From assembly GCA_052093225.1 (NCBI GenBank), contig JBQDDG010000002.1:42145-106144 (forward strand): a stretch of 64,000 nt of DNA, in the 5' to 3' direction. Every line of letters begins with the position of its first letter. The first letter of the stretch is position 1. Of the stretch, positions 26,001 through 34,563 are shown piece by piece. Made by a program: the position numbers and the translations under genes. This DNA is from JB111 sp052093225 (GTDB lineage Bacteria; Actinomycetota; Actinomycetes; Actinomycetales; Actinomycetaceae). The notes beneath the pieces were generated by a model. The model saw only the letters and a program-made list of their open reading frames with translations. It did no database searches and had not been told where the DNA came from.

Positions 26001-26771
26001 TCAGCCCGCCACGCGGATGTAGGTGGGGTTCGCGCGGTAGATCGGCGACTCGTGGGTCGGCGAACCCGGGTTGCGGGCCGCGATGTGGTTGCCGTTGCCG
26101 GTGTAGATACCGACGTGGCCGGGCCACCACACGAGGTCACCGGGGCGCGCCTCGGCGGCGGAGACCACGGTGCCCGCGCCGCGCTGGGCGGCCGACGAGC
26201 GCGGGATCGAGATGCCGGCCTGCGCGAAGACGTAGGAGGTGAAGCCGGAGCAGTCCCAGCCGCTCGGCGAGGTGCCGCCGTAGACGTAGGGGGCACCGAC
26301 GTACTGGCGGGCGATCGCGACGATCGAGCTGCCGGCGGCGGACGCGGGAGCGGCCTGCGGGGCGGGCTCGGCGGCGGGGGCCTCCGCGACGGCCGGAGCG
26401 GCCTGCGGGGCGGGCTCGGCGGCCGGCGCCTCCTCGACGGGGGCGGACTCGGCGGGCGCCTGCTCGGCGGCCTCGGGCTCGGCGGCCGGGGCTGCCGGCT
26501 CCTCGACGACGACCGGCTCGGGCTCGGGGGCCGGGGCGGCGTCGGCGGTGCCGAACACGGAGGCCGTGTCGACGTCGTACGCCGCGTCGGCGGCGACCGT
26601 CAGGGCGGCGTTCGTGGGCAGGACGGCGTCGACGGCCGGGCTGACAGCGCCCTGGGTCTTGTCGGCGGCGACCTCGGGGGCGGGGGCCGCTGACGCCGAC
26701 GAGGCGGCGACTGCGACAACGATCGATGCCGAGACGGCGGCGATCGTTCCGCGGCGGGTGGAGCTCTGCAC
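26001..26771 (-). CDS. Secreted NlpC/P60 cell-wall hydrolase, first of the tandem pair
   Basis: A 256-aa protein with a signal peptide (TIAAVSASIVVAVAASSASA), a long Ala/Glu/Pro linker with EAPAAEPAPQAAPA repeats, and a C-terminal NlpC/P60 domain. The domain has GAPYVYGGTSPSGWDCSGF (nucleophile Cys), RPGDLVWWPGHVGIY (His) and GNGNHIAARNPG. It is a peptidoglycan endopeptidase acting at the cell surface. The GTG at 26771 is preferred because GGAGAGG lies about 10 nt upstream and it aligns with the start of its downstream paralogue. A GTG 24 nt earlier lies inside the conserved riboswitch core. Expression should respond to c-di-AMP through that riboswitch. Confidence 0.9.
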   Translation of the reverse strand: MQSSTRRGTIAAVSASIVVAVAASSASAAPAPEVAADKTQGAVSPAVDAVLPTNAALTVAADAAYDVDTASVFGTADAAPAPEPEPVVVEEPAAPAAEPEAAEQAPAESAPVEEAPAAEPAPQAAPAVAEAPAAEPAPQAAPASAAGSSIVAIARQYVGAPYVYGGTSPSGWDCSGFTSYVFAQAGISIPRSSAAQRGAGTVVSAAEARPGDLVWWPGHVGIYTGNGNHIAARNPGSPTHESPIYRANPTYIRVAG

Positions 26772-26790
26772 GATGGGGGACCTCTCCGGT

Positions 26791-26945
26791 GACACCTACG
26801 GGGTGAGCTGTCGGGTTCGGACGCGGAGAGCATCCGGCGCTGCCGTGAGGCCGCGCTTCACCCCGAGGCCGGTTGCCCGGCCGTACCACTTGGTTCCCCC
26901 GCCCCTGTCGCGGTGGTTCGCACCTACCCGGGGCGGCGACAGGGC
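26791..26945 (-). promoter_or_regulatory. c-di-AMP riboswitch (ydaO-yuaA class)
   Basis: On the minus strand the conserved blocks of the ydaO-yuaA class appear in order: GGGGGAACCAAGTGGT and GCCGGGCAACCGGC, then CGGGGTGAAGCGCGG, then CCGAACCCGACAGC followed by TCACCCCGTAGGTGTC. It sits in a long 5' UTR, ends just before the ribosome binding site of the first NlpC/P60 gene, and is preceded by a promoter. In actinobacteria this class typically controls NlpC/P60 and Rpf wall hydrolases and turns them off when c-di-AMP is high. The 5' boundary is approximate. Confidence 0.9.
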
Positions 26946-26988
26946 TCGATGTCCGTCCGGGTGCGCCTCTGGGAGAGGCACGAGTAGG

Positions 26989-27017
26989 ACAGTAACCATC
27001 TTGAGACCAAATGTCAC
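26989..27017 (-). promoter_or_regulatory. Candidate housekeeping promoter for the riboswitch-NlpC operon
   Basis: The minus strand reads GTGACA, a 17-nt spacer, then TACTGT, which fits an actinobacterial SigA -35/-10 pair. Transcription would begin near 26982, about 35 nt before the first riboswitch block. Confidence 0.5.
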
Positions 27018-27170
27018 ACCCGGGTAACGACACTGTGCGTAACGTCACGAGACGGACACGCGCGGCCGCCGGGTGCTTGTTCGCCGCAGGATTCCGCGGT
27101 AGTCGGGAGGCGCCGTCGTCGTCCACAGGGCCTGACGCACGTACTTGACGAACTCTTGACGTGCGCCCGA

Positions 27171-27199
27171 AGGTCACGGAACGACCGTCGCCGTGACCT
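27171..27199 (-). terminator. Candidate terminator of the DtxR gene
   Basis: AGGTCACGG and CCGTGACCT form a 9-bp perfect stem around an 11-nt loop, 29 nt beyond the DtxR stop on the minus strand. The rest of 27018-27227 shows no gene. Confidence 0.4.
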
Positions 27200-27227
27200 C
27201 GGCGTAGCCGTCGACCCGGGCGCTCGC

Positions 27228-27905
27228 TCAGGCGTCGACCGCGAGGTGCCGGGCGTCGGCCGTCGACAGCTCGAGCACCTCGTCGCCGCCCGCCGAGAGC
27301 ACGAGCGTGGCGCCTGTGCGGGTGACCGTGATCTGCGTGCCGGGCAGGAGCCCGAGCCGCTGCATGTCACCGAGGAGTGCCGTGTCCACCTGCAGGGGCT
27401 CGCCGATCCGCACGAGCCGCAGGCCGCGGCTCTCGTCGTCCTCGAGAGCCGCGACGGCCTCCGCCAGGGAGACGAGCGACTCGTCACGGACGGGTCCGTC
27501 CGAGCCGGGGATCGGGTTGCCGTAGGGGTCGGTCGTCGGGCGGTCCAGGAGGTCGGCGAGCCGCTCCTCGACGCGGTCCGACATCACGTGCTCCCACCGG
27601 CAGGCCTCCTCGTGGACATAGGCCCAGTCGAGACCGACGATGTCGACGAGGAGGCGCTCGGCGAGCCGGTGGCGACGCATCACGGCGGTCGCGGCCTCAC
27701 GGCCGACCTCCGTCAGCTCGAGCTCACGGGAGGGGCTGAGGTGGAGGAGACCGTCGCGCTCCATCCGCCCGACGGTCTGGGAGACGGTGGGACCCGAGTG
27801 TCCGAGCCGCTCGGCGATCCGTGCCCGGAGCGGCGGGACGCCCTCCTCCTCCATCTCCACGATGGCCTTGAGGTACATCTCGGTGGTGTCGATGAGGTCG
27901 CTCAC
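27228..27905 (-). CDS. DtxR/IdeR-family metal-dependent transcriptional regulator
   Basis: A 225-aa regulator with three parts. The N-terminal winged helix (DTTEMYLKAIVEMEEEGVPP, ERLGHSGPTVSQTVGRMERDGLL) is followed by a dimerisation/metal domain with the ligand set in HRLAERLLVDIVGLDWAYVH and EACRWEHVMS. A C-terminal SH3-like FeoA domain (MQRLGLLPGTQITVTRTG) completes it. With Fe2+ or Mn2+ bound, such proteins repress iron or manganese uptake genes; which metal is used is not visible. The GTG start has GGAGA about 6 nt upstream. It is divergent from serC across 148 bp that contain nested inverted repeats (arms CCGGAGGCG/CGCCTCCGG and CCTGAC/GTCAGG). Confidence 0.92.
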   Translation of the reverse strand: MSDLIDTTEMYLKAIVEMEEEGVPPLRARIAERLGHSGPTVSQTVGRMERDGLLHLSPSRELELTEVGREAATAVMRRHRLAERLLVDIVGLDWAYVHEEACRWEHVMSDRVEERLADLLDRPTTDPYGNPIPGSDGPVRDESLVSLAEAVAALEDDESRGLRLVRIGEPLQVDTALLGDMQRLGLLPGTQITVTRTGATLVLSAGGDEVLELSTADARHLAVDA

Positions 27906-28053
27906 GGGGTCTCCACGGCGCGGGAAGGACGGGGCACGGCTCCGCGTGCCCGGGCGCGGGCACGGCCTCGAGCCTACCCGGTGCCCCTGACGCCCGGAGG
28001 CGGGAGATGAACACCTGTCAGGAAAATGTGGGCGCCTCCGGTGGGAAGATCTG

Positions 28054-29169
28054 GTGGTGACCGACGTGACGATCCCTCCCCACCTCCTGCCCGCCGACGG
28101 ACGCTTCGGGGCGGGCCCCACCCGTGTGCGCGACGCCCAGGTTGCCGCGCTCGGCGCCGCCGGTCCAACGGTGCTCGGGACCTCCCACCGCCAACCGGCC
28201 GTCAAGGACCTGGTGGCTCGCGTGCGGGCGGGCGTCGCCGACCTGCTCGGCCTGCCCGACGGCTACGAGGTGGTCCTCGGCAACGGCGGGTCGACCGCGT
28301 TCTGGGACGCCGCCGCCTTCTGCCTCGTGCGCTCCCGCGCGCAGCACGCCGTCCACGGCGAGTTCTCCGGCAAGTTCGCCACCGTCACCGAGCGTGCCCC
28401 GTTCCTCGAGCCGTCCGTGCGGGTCGACGCGGCGGCCGGTTCGGTCGCCCGCCTCACCGCCGTCGACGGGGTCGACGCGCACGCCTACCCGCACAACGAG
28501 ACGTCGACCGGTGCGCTGTCCCCGGTCGAACGGATCGGCGACGGGGACGGGGACGCCCTCACGCTCGTCGACGCGACGTCCGCGGCCGGCGCCGTCGAGG
28601 TCGACCTCACCGCGACCGACGCCTACTACTTCGCGCCCCAGAAGGCGTTCGGCGCCGACGGCGGCCTGTGGCTCGCCACCCTCTCCCCCGCCGCGATCGC
28701 GCGCATCGAGGAGCTGACCGCGGCCCGCTGGGTGCCGTCCTTCCTCGACCTGTCGGCGGCGCTGACGAACTCGCGCAAGGACCAGACGCTCAACACGCCC
28801 GCCGTCGCCACGCTCGTCATGCTCGCGGAGCAGCTCGACTGGCTGCTCGAGCGCGGCGGGCTCGCGTGGGCCGCCGGCCGGTCGGCCGAGAACGCGGCGC
28901 ACGTGTACGACTGGGCGGCCCGGCGGCCGTGGGCGTCGCCCTTCGTGGAGGAGGCCTACCGCTCCCCCGTCGTCGCGACGATCGACCTCGACGGCGTCGA
29001 CGGCTCCGCGGTCACCCGGGTGCTGCGGGACCACGGCGTGCTCGACGTCGAGCCCTACCGGGGGCTCGGTCGCAACCAGCTGCGGTTCGGCCTCTTCCCG
29101 TCGGTGCCGCTCGCCGACGTCGAGGCGCTCACCGCGTGCGTCGACCACGTCGTCGAGGCGCTCGCCTAG
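28054..29169 (+). CDS. serC: Phosphoserine transaminase
   Basis: SerC catalyses the second step of serine synthesis, 3-phosphohydroxypyruvate plus glutamate to phosphoserine. It is a 371-aa PLP enzyme of the actinobacterial type: FGAGPTRVRDAQVAAL, GTSHRQPAVKDLV, the GNGGSTAFWDAA phosphate loop, LVDATSAAGAVEVDL (PLP-binding Asp), and the Schiff-base Lys in YYFAPQKAFGADGG. LGRNQLRFGLFPSV is near the end. Two consecutive GTG codons at 28054 and 28057 are both possible starts. Confidence 0.94.
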   Translation: MVTDVTIPPHLLPADGRFGAGPTRVRDAQVAALGAAGPTVLGTSHRQPAVKDLVARVRAGVADLLGLPDGYEVVLGNGGSTAFWDAAAFCLVRSRAQHAVHGEFSGKFATVTERAPFLEPSVRVDAAAGSVARLTAVDGVDAHAYPHNETSTGALSPVERIGDGDGDALTLVDATSAAGAVEVDLTATDAYYFAPQKAFGADGGLWLATLSPAAIARIEELTAARWVPSFLDLSAALTNSRKDQTLNTPAVATLVMLAEQLDWLLERGGLAWAAGRSAENAAHVYDWAARRPWASPFVEEAYRSPVVATIDLDGVDGSAVTRVLRDHGVLDVEPYRGLGRNQLRFGLFPSVPLADVEALTACVDHVVEALA

Positions 29170-29190
29170 CTCCCGGCACGCCCCCCTCGG

Positions 29191-29259
29191 CGAGGACGTG
29201 CTGGACCTGTCGAGAACGTGCCGGCGAGGCACGTCCTCGACGCCCACGGCACGTTCTCG
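29191..29259. repeat. 69-bp four-site palindromic intergenic element, copy 1
   Basis: Four 11-bp sites lie in the order forward, forward, reverse, reverse: CGAGGACGTGC, CGAGAACGTGC, GCACGTCCTCG, GCACGTTCTCG, with start-to-start spacings of 20, 18 and 20 bp. It lies between convergent serC and an MFS gene. The same architecture recurs at 47206-47274. Confidence 0.85.
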
Positions 29260-29346
29260 ACGGATCGACACCGGATCGGACGGGTCGACACCGGCACCGC
29301 GGGCCCCACCCCCGCCCGACGCGTCCACGACGCACGGGAACTCCAG

Positions 29347-30687
29347 CTAGTTCGCGGCGCGCCCCTCCTCGGCGGCGCGGGCGGCCCGTTCGCGCGGTCC
29401 CTCGTAGGCGATGTGCCGCGGCGCCTCGCGGTCGTAGCTCACCCGCACGTCCCAGGCACGGCGCACCCACAGGGCGGCGATCCCCGCCACGAGGATCGAC
29501 GGGATCGCCCCGACGAGGATCGACCAGCGCGCCCCGAACACCTCCGCGATCCAGCCCACGAGCGGCGCGCCGACCGGCCCCGTGCCGAGCAGCACCATCA
29601 TGTACAGGCTCATCACGCGCCCGCGGTAGGCGGGGTCCGTCGAGGTCTGCACGGTGGCGTTGGCGGACGTGAGCATCGTCAGGACGGTGAAGCCGACCGG
29701 GACGAGGGAGACGGCGAACCACCAGAAGGACGGCGCGAGCGCCGAGAGCAGGGAGGAGAGGCCGAACGCGAAGGCCGCGAGGATCACCGTCCGCACGCGC
29801 GGGTGGCGGCGCCGGGTCGCCACGAGGGCGCCGAGCAGCGAACCGATCGCCATGATCGAGCCGAGGACGCCGTACTCCTCGGGTCCGCGCTCGAACACCT
29901 GGCGGGCCATGACGCCCTGGGTGACCGCCTGGTTCATCCCCAGGCTCGAGACGACACCGACGGTCACCATGACGATGACGAGGTCGGAGCGGTGGCGCAC
30001 GTAGGCCAGGCCCTGCCGGAACTGTCCGCGCGCCCGCGGCATGACGTCGCGCGGGTTGAGCTCTCCCACGCGCATGAACGTCAGCGCGAGGATCGTCGCA
30101 CCGAAGAACACGCCGTTGCCGACGAACACCCAGCCCGTCCCGACCCAGGCGATCGCGAGCCCGGCGAGGCCGGGACCGACCATGCGCGCGAGGTTGAACG
30201 ACGTCGAGTTGAGGCCGACGGCGTTCGGCAGGTCGGCCGGCTGGACCATGTCGGAGACGAACGTCTGCCGCACGGGCCCGTCGAACGCGGAGGCGCAGCC
30301 GAGCGCGAACGCGAACCCGTAGACCATCCACAGCTCGACGGCCCCGGAGAGCACGAGGGCGCCGAGACCGAGCGCGAGCAGGCCCATGGAGCCCTGGGTC
30401 ACCATGAGCATCCGGCGCCGGTCGACGCGGTCGGCCGTCACCCCGGCGAGCGGGCTGAGCAGCAGGGCCGGGAGGAACTGCAGGCCGGTGACGATGCCCA
30501 TCGCGATGCCGGAGTCGTCGGTGAGCTCGGTGAGCACCAGCCAGCCCTGGGCCACCCGCTGGGCCCACGTCCCCGTGTTGGCGATCATCGAGCCGAAGAA
30601 CCACAGGCGGTAGTTGAAGTACCGCAGGGAGTGGAACGTCGAGCCGAGGAAGCCTCGCGACGGGTCGGTGGGCCCGGTGGTCGTCAT
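29347..30687 (-). CDS. MFS transporter (EntS/MFS_3-like exporter)
   Basis: A 446-aa, 12-helix permease. The N-terminus FNYRLWFFGSMIANTGTWAQ resembles the MFS_3 (enterobactin exporter EntS) branch, and the loop 2-3 motif GVTADRVDRRRML (a GxxxDRxGRR variant) is present. FDGPVRQTFVSDMV is typical of this subgroup. The substrate is unknown; such proteins export siderophores, macrolides or metabolites. It starts 7 nt after the stop of the purine permease gene, so it is likely the second gene of that transcript. Confidence 0.85.
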   Translation of the reverse strand: MTTTGPTDPSRGFLGSTFHSLRYFNYRLWFFGSMIANTGTWAQRVAQGWLVLTELTDDSGIAMGIVTGLQFLPALLLSPLAGVTADRVDRRRMLMVTQGSMGLLALGLGALVLSGAVELWMVYGFAFALGCASAFDGPVRQTFVSDMVQPADLPNAVGLNSTSFNLARMVGPGLAGLAIAWVGTGWVFVGNGVFFGATILALTFMRVGELNPRDVMPRARGQFRQGLAYVRHRSDLVIVMVTVGVVSSLGMNQAVTQGVMARQVFERGPEEYGVLGSIMAIGSLLGALVATRRRHPRVRTVILAAFAFGLSSLLSALAPSFWWFAVSLVPVGFTVLTMLTSANATVQTSTDPAYRGRVMSLYMMVLLGTGPVGAPLVGWIAEVFGARWSILVGAIPSILVAGIAALWVRRAWDVRVSYDREAPRHIAYEGPRERAARAAEEGRAAN

Positions 30688-30694
30688 CGATCGA

Positions 30695-32200
30695 TCAGAT
30701 CCCCAGCGCGTCCTGGATCGGGCCGAGCGCGAAGTACACGAGGAACGCCAGCGAGACGCCCCACATCAGCGGGTGCACCTTCCGCACCTGGCCGGTGGCG
30801 GCCATGAGGACGGCGTAGGCGACCACGCCGACGCCGATCCCGACGGCGATCGAGTACGCGAACGGCATGAAGATGATGGTGAGGAACGCCGGGACCGCGA
30901 CCGCGAGGTTCTTCCAGGGGATGTCGGTGACCTGCTGCATCATGAGGAACCCGACGACCACGAGCGCGGGCGTCGCCGCCTCGTAGGGCACGGCCTCGGC
31001 CAGCGGGGACAGGAACGTCGCCAGCAGGAAGCAGACGCCGGTGACGATCGTGGACAGGCCCGTGCGGGCACCGTCGGCGACGCCGGCGGCGGACTCGACG
31101 AACGACGTGTTGGACGAGACGCCGCCCGCACCACCGGCCGCGGCCGCGATCGAGTCGATGACGAGGATCCGGCGCGTGGCGGGCGGGTTGCCCTCCGCAT
31201 CGAGCAGGTCACCCTCGGCGGCGACGGCGACCATCGTGCCCATCGTGTCGAAGAAGTCCGCGAGCATGACGGAGAAGATGAGGACGAGCACGGCGACGAC
31301 GCCGATCTTCTCGAACGCGCCGAACAGGGAGAACTGCCCGAGGGTGGCGAAGTCCGGTACCTGCACGATGCTGCCCTCGATCGCCGGGACCGTGAGGCCC
31401 CAGCCGCCGGGGTTGGCGCCGTCCGGCGTCTGTGCACCGGGGCTCGCGACGGCCTCGACGATCGCGGCCAGCGCGGTCGCGACGACGATGCCGATGAGGA
31501 TCGCGCCACGCACCTTGCGGACCATGAGGATGAGGATGAGGAAGAGCCCGACGATGAAGACCACGAGCGGCAGGGAGCCGATCGAGCCGCCGATGCCGAA
31601 CTCGAGCGGCGTGCCGGCGCCCGGGCGGACGATCCCGGCGTTGACCACGCCGATGAGGGCGATGAACAGGCCGATGCCCACGGAGATCCCGGTCTTCAGG
31701 GCGGGCGGGACGGCGCGGAAGATGGCTTCGCGCAGCCCAGTGAGCACGAGGACGAGGATGACGAGGCCCTCGAGCACGATGAGACCCATGGCGTCACCCC
31801 AGGTCATGCCCTCCATGCCGACGATCGTGTAGGCGATGAGCGCGTTGATGCCGAGCCCGGCGGCGATCGCGAGGGGGAAGTTCGCGACAGAGCCCATGAG
31901 GATCGACATCACGCCGGCGACGAGCGCGGTGCCGGCCGCGATGGCGGCGAAGTTCGCGCCGTCGGTACCCCCGCCGAGGTAGTGCCCGGTGGAGTCGGGC
32001 GTCGACAGGATGATCGGGTTGAGCACGATGATGTAGCACATCGCGAAGAAGGTGACGAGGCCTCCGCGGACCTCTCGCCAGGGGGTCGAGCCGCGCTGCC
32101 GGATCTTGAACAGCCGCTCGAGCAGGGAGTCGTCGGTGGGCGCTGTGGTCGCTCCGCCGGAGGTGGGCTCCGGGCCGGACGCGTGGGGGTCGGGGTTCAC
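30695..32200 (-). CDS. NCS2 family purine permease (AzgA-like)
   Basis: A 501-aa membrane protein of the AzgA (adenine/guanine/hypoxanthine) branch of NCS2 symporters. It has WREVRGGLVTFFAMCYIIVLNP at the start, AAGLGINALIAYTIVG (the conserved AxGMGxNA-like motif), and AVPPALKTGISVGIGLFIALIG. The second half carries FSVMLADFFDTMGTMVAVA and SNTSFVESAAGVADGARTG, both diagnostic. It should import purine bases with protons. The GTG start has only a weak ribosome binding site. Confidence 0.92.
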   Translation of the reverse strand: MNPDPHASGPEPTSGGATTAPTDDSLLERLFKIRQRGSTPWREVRGGLVTFFAMCYIIVLNPIILSTPDSTGHYLGGGTDGANFAAIAAGTALVAGVMSILMGSVANFPLAIAAGLGINALIAYTIVGMEGMTWGDAMGLIVLEGLVILVLVLTGLREAIFRAVPPALKTGISVGIGLFIALIGVVNAGIVRPGAGTPLEFGIGGSIGSLPLVVFIVGLFLILILMVRKVRGAILIGIVVATALAAIVEAVASPGAQTPDGANPGGWGLTVPAIEGSIVQVPDFATLGQFSLFGAFEKIGVVAVLVLIFSVMLADFFDTMGTMVAVAAEGDLLDAEGNPPATRRILVIDSIAAAAGGAGGVSSNTSFVESAAGVADGARTGLSTIVTGVCFLLATFLSPLAEAVPYEAATPALVVVGFLMMQQVTDIPWKNLAVAVPAFLTIIFMPFAYSIAVGIGVGVVAYAVLMAATGQVRKVHPLMWGVSLAFLVYFALGPIQDALGI

Positions 32201-32301
32201 AACCGCTCATTATGGACGTCGGACGCCGTTCCCCATAGCCCTGGGCCACAGTGGGGGCCGGATCGTGATGCCGCTGCGCCGGGAACCTGGAGGATGTCGA
32301 C

Positions 32302-33249
32302 ATGAAGCTGCTCGTCACCAACCGTTCGGACCTCGGCGTCGAGGCGCCCGACGGCGTCACCCTCGTCCCGCTGCGCGAGGGCCACGAGGTGCCGCCCGAG
32401 GACCGCGACGCGGAGGGCGTGGTCGCCTGGGGCACGCCGACGCTCATGGAGTCCCTCGTCCGGGACCTGCCCCGCCTGCGCTGGGTGCAGTCGCTCGCCG
32501 CGGGCACCGACCTGTTCGAGTCGGCCGGCCTGCCGGACGACGTCGTCCTCACCTCGGGCCGCGGCCTGCACGACGCGACGGTCACCGAGCACGCCGTCGC
32601 CCTCATCCTCACGGTGGTGCGCCGGATGCCGGCCCTGCTCGAGGCCCAGCGCGAGTCGCGGTGGGCGAACGAGCTCCGCCGGCCGCGCTCCGTGCAGCCG
32701 CCCGAGCGCGTGGCCTCGCTCATCGACGCCCGGGTGCTGGTGTGGGGCTTCGGCGCGATCGGCCGGCGGCTGGCGGGCGTCCTCACCGCGCTCGGCGCGA
32801 GCGTGCGCGGGGTCGCCCGGAGCGCCGGCGAGCGGGGCGGCTACGACGTCGTCGCCGAGGACGGGCTGGACGACGCCCTCTCGCAGACGGACATCCTCGT
32901 CATGGTCCTGCCGTCGACCCCGGACACCGAGCGGGCGCTGGACGCCCGGCGGCTCGCGCTCCTGCCCTCGCGGGCGATCGTCGTCAACGTCGGGCGCGGC
33001 TCGACCCTCGACGAGGACGCGCTGGTCGACGCCCTGACCGCCGGCCGGCTCTCGGGCGCCGCCCTCGACGTGAGCGCCCAGGAGCCCCTGCCGGAGGACT
33101 CGCCCCTGTGGACCGCGCCGAACCTCGTCTACACGCCGCACGTGGCCGGGTACCGCGCGCACGGGGGCAAGGAGCTCATCGAGCACAACCTCGCCGCCCT
33201 GCTCGAGAACGACGTGGCCCGCATGCGCAACGTCGTCCCCCGCGACTGA
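32302..33249 (+). CDS. D-isomer-specific 2-hydroxyacid dehydrogenase
   Basis: A 315-aa NAD(P)-dependent oxidoreductase. The nucleotide-binding loop is VLVWGFGAIGRRLAGV. The catalytic Arg is in VNVGRGSTLDEDAL, the Glu in AQEPLPEDSPLW and the His in YTPHVAGYRAHGG. The substrate-domain motif is LRWVQSLAAGTDL. It reduces a 2-keto acid to the D-2-hydroxy acid or the reverse; the natural substrate (glyoxylate, phosphoglycerate-like or other) is not evident. GGAGGA precedes the ATG. It stands alone. Confidence 0.9.
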   Translation: MKLLVTNRSDLGVEAPDGVTLVPLREGHEVPPEDRDAEGVVAWGTPTLMESLVRDLPRLRWVQSLAAGTDLFESAGLPDDVVLTSGRGLHDATVTEHAVALILTVVRRMPALLEAQRESRWANELRRPRSVQPPERVASLIDARVLVWGFGAIGRRLAGVLTALGASVRGVARSAGERGGYDVVAEDGLDDALSQTDILVMVLPSTPDTERALDARRLALLPSRAIVVNVGRGSTLDEDALVDALTAGRLSGAALDVSAQEPLPEDSPLWTAPNLVYTPHVAGYRAHGGKELIEHNLAALLENDVARMRNVVPRD

Positions 33250-33282
33250 CCCGGCAGGCCGGGGCCGGGACGGCGGGCGGGC

Positions 33283-34563
33283 TCAGTCCTCGAGCCGCAC
33301 CGGCGTCGAACCGTCCGGGGCGAGACCGGCGGCCCGGCGGGTCGTCCGGTTGGCATGGACCGAGTACCTCGGCAGCCAGCGGCGCTGCGCGAGGACCGAG
33401 AGCCCTGCCACCGCGGAGGTCACCCACACCGCGAGCGCCAGCGAACCGAGCGCCGGCCCGGCCGCGAGCACGAGCGGGCTCGCGGCGGCGCCCACGTCAC
33501 CCTGCAGGCGCCACGCGGCGAGGAACTGGGCCTGGCCGACCGTCGGCGCGGCGTCGGAGCCGATCGTCATGAGGATCCCCGAGGTCAGGCCGTTGCCGAT
33601 GCCGAGCACCAGCCCGACCGCGCCGAGCTCGGTGGCCGTGCCGGTCAGCGGGACGAGCGCGAGCGCGCCCCCCATGATTACCATGCCGGGGATCCCCACC
33701 CAGAGCCTGCCGAACCGGTCCATCACCTGGCCCGAGGGGTAGAAGAGGACCATGTCCATGCCGGCGGCGACGCCGAACACGAGCGAGGTCGTCGCGCCGT
33801 CCAGCCCGATGTGCTCGGCCCAGATCGGCAGCACGGTCTGGCGGGCGCCCCGGACCGCGGCGATCGTCACGGCCACCGCGCCGAGCCGCACGAGGACGGC
33901 CCGGTGCCGGCGGAGCACGTCGCCCATCGACGACCGCTGCCGGGGGCCCGTCACCGCGACGGGCCGGTCGGCCTCGCTGCCGCCCGCGGCCAGCACGACG
34001 GCGACGGCGAGCGCAGAGGTGACGACGCCGATCGCAAACGCCCACCGGGTCGACGCGGCGAGCAGGACCGCGGCGCCGACGAAGGGTCCGACGAACAGGC
34101 CGACCCGGAAGACGCCGGCGATCGTCGACAGGACGCGCGCCCGGCGCTGCGGCGCGGTCGTCGAGGTGAGATAGGCGTGCCGGGCGATCGCGAACACCGA
34201 CTGGGCCCCGCCGAGCACGAGCGCCGCCACCGAGAGCGCCACGACCGACCCGGCGAAGAGGCCGACGGCGAACCCGCCGACGGCGACCAGGCCGGCCGCG
34301 ACCATCGCCCACCGGTCCCCCACCCTCGCGGTGAGGGCGCCGGCCGGGACGTCCGCGAGGATCTGCCCGACCGGAACGAGGGCGGCGACGAGACTGGCCA
34401 CGCCGAGGCTCGCCCCGAGGTCCGTGGCGCGCGTGACGAGGATCGGCAGCGCGGCCCCCACGCCGACCTCGAGGAGGAAGGTGGGCACCATCGCGCCGAG
34501 GACGACGGAGCGGAACGGGAACATGGGACCGTGCCCGGCCGGTGGTGCGGGTGGCGCGCTCAC
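33283..34563 (-). CDS. MFS transporter, third gene of the DUF3027 operon
   Basis: A 426-aa, 12-helix major facilitator with LEVGVGAALPILVTRATDLGAS, DVPAGALTARVGDRWAM (loop 2-3 motif) and a central basic loop. The substrate is unknown. Its GTG overlaps the TGA of the glycosyltransferase gene by the 4-nt GTGA junction, so it is translationally coupled. In mycobacteria an MFS gene also lies close to cspB and the DUF3027 gene. Confidence 0.85.
   Translation of the reverse strand: MSAPPAPPAGHGPMFPFRSVVLGAMVPTFLLEVGVGAALPILVTRATDLGASLGVASLVAALVPVGQILADVPAGALTARVGDRWAMVAAGLVAVGGFAVGLFAGSVVALSVAALVLGGAQSVFAIARHAYLTSTTAPQRRARVLSTIAGVFRVGLFVGPFVGAAVLLAASTRWAFAIGVVTSALAVAVVLAAGGSEADRPVAVTGPRQRSSMGDVLRRHRAVLVRLGAVAVTIAAVRGARQTVLPIWAEHIGLDGATTSLVFGVAAGMDMVLFYPSGQVMDRFGRLWVGIPGMVIMGGALALVPLTGTATELGAVGLVLGIGNGLTSGILMTIGSDAAPTVGQAQFLAAWRLQGDVGAAASPLVLAAGPALGSLALAVWVTSAVAGLSVLAQRRWLPRYSVHANRTTRRAAGLAPDGSTPVRLED

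Noticed and set aside
26772..26795. Earlier GTG start for the first NlpC/P60 gene
   Set aside because: That GTG is part of the conserved riboswitch core, and the GTG at 26771 has a proper ribosome binding site and aligns with the paralogue.
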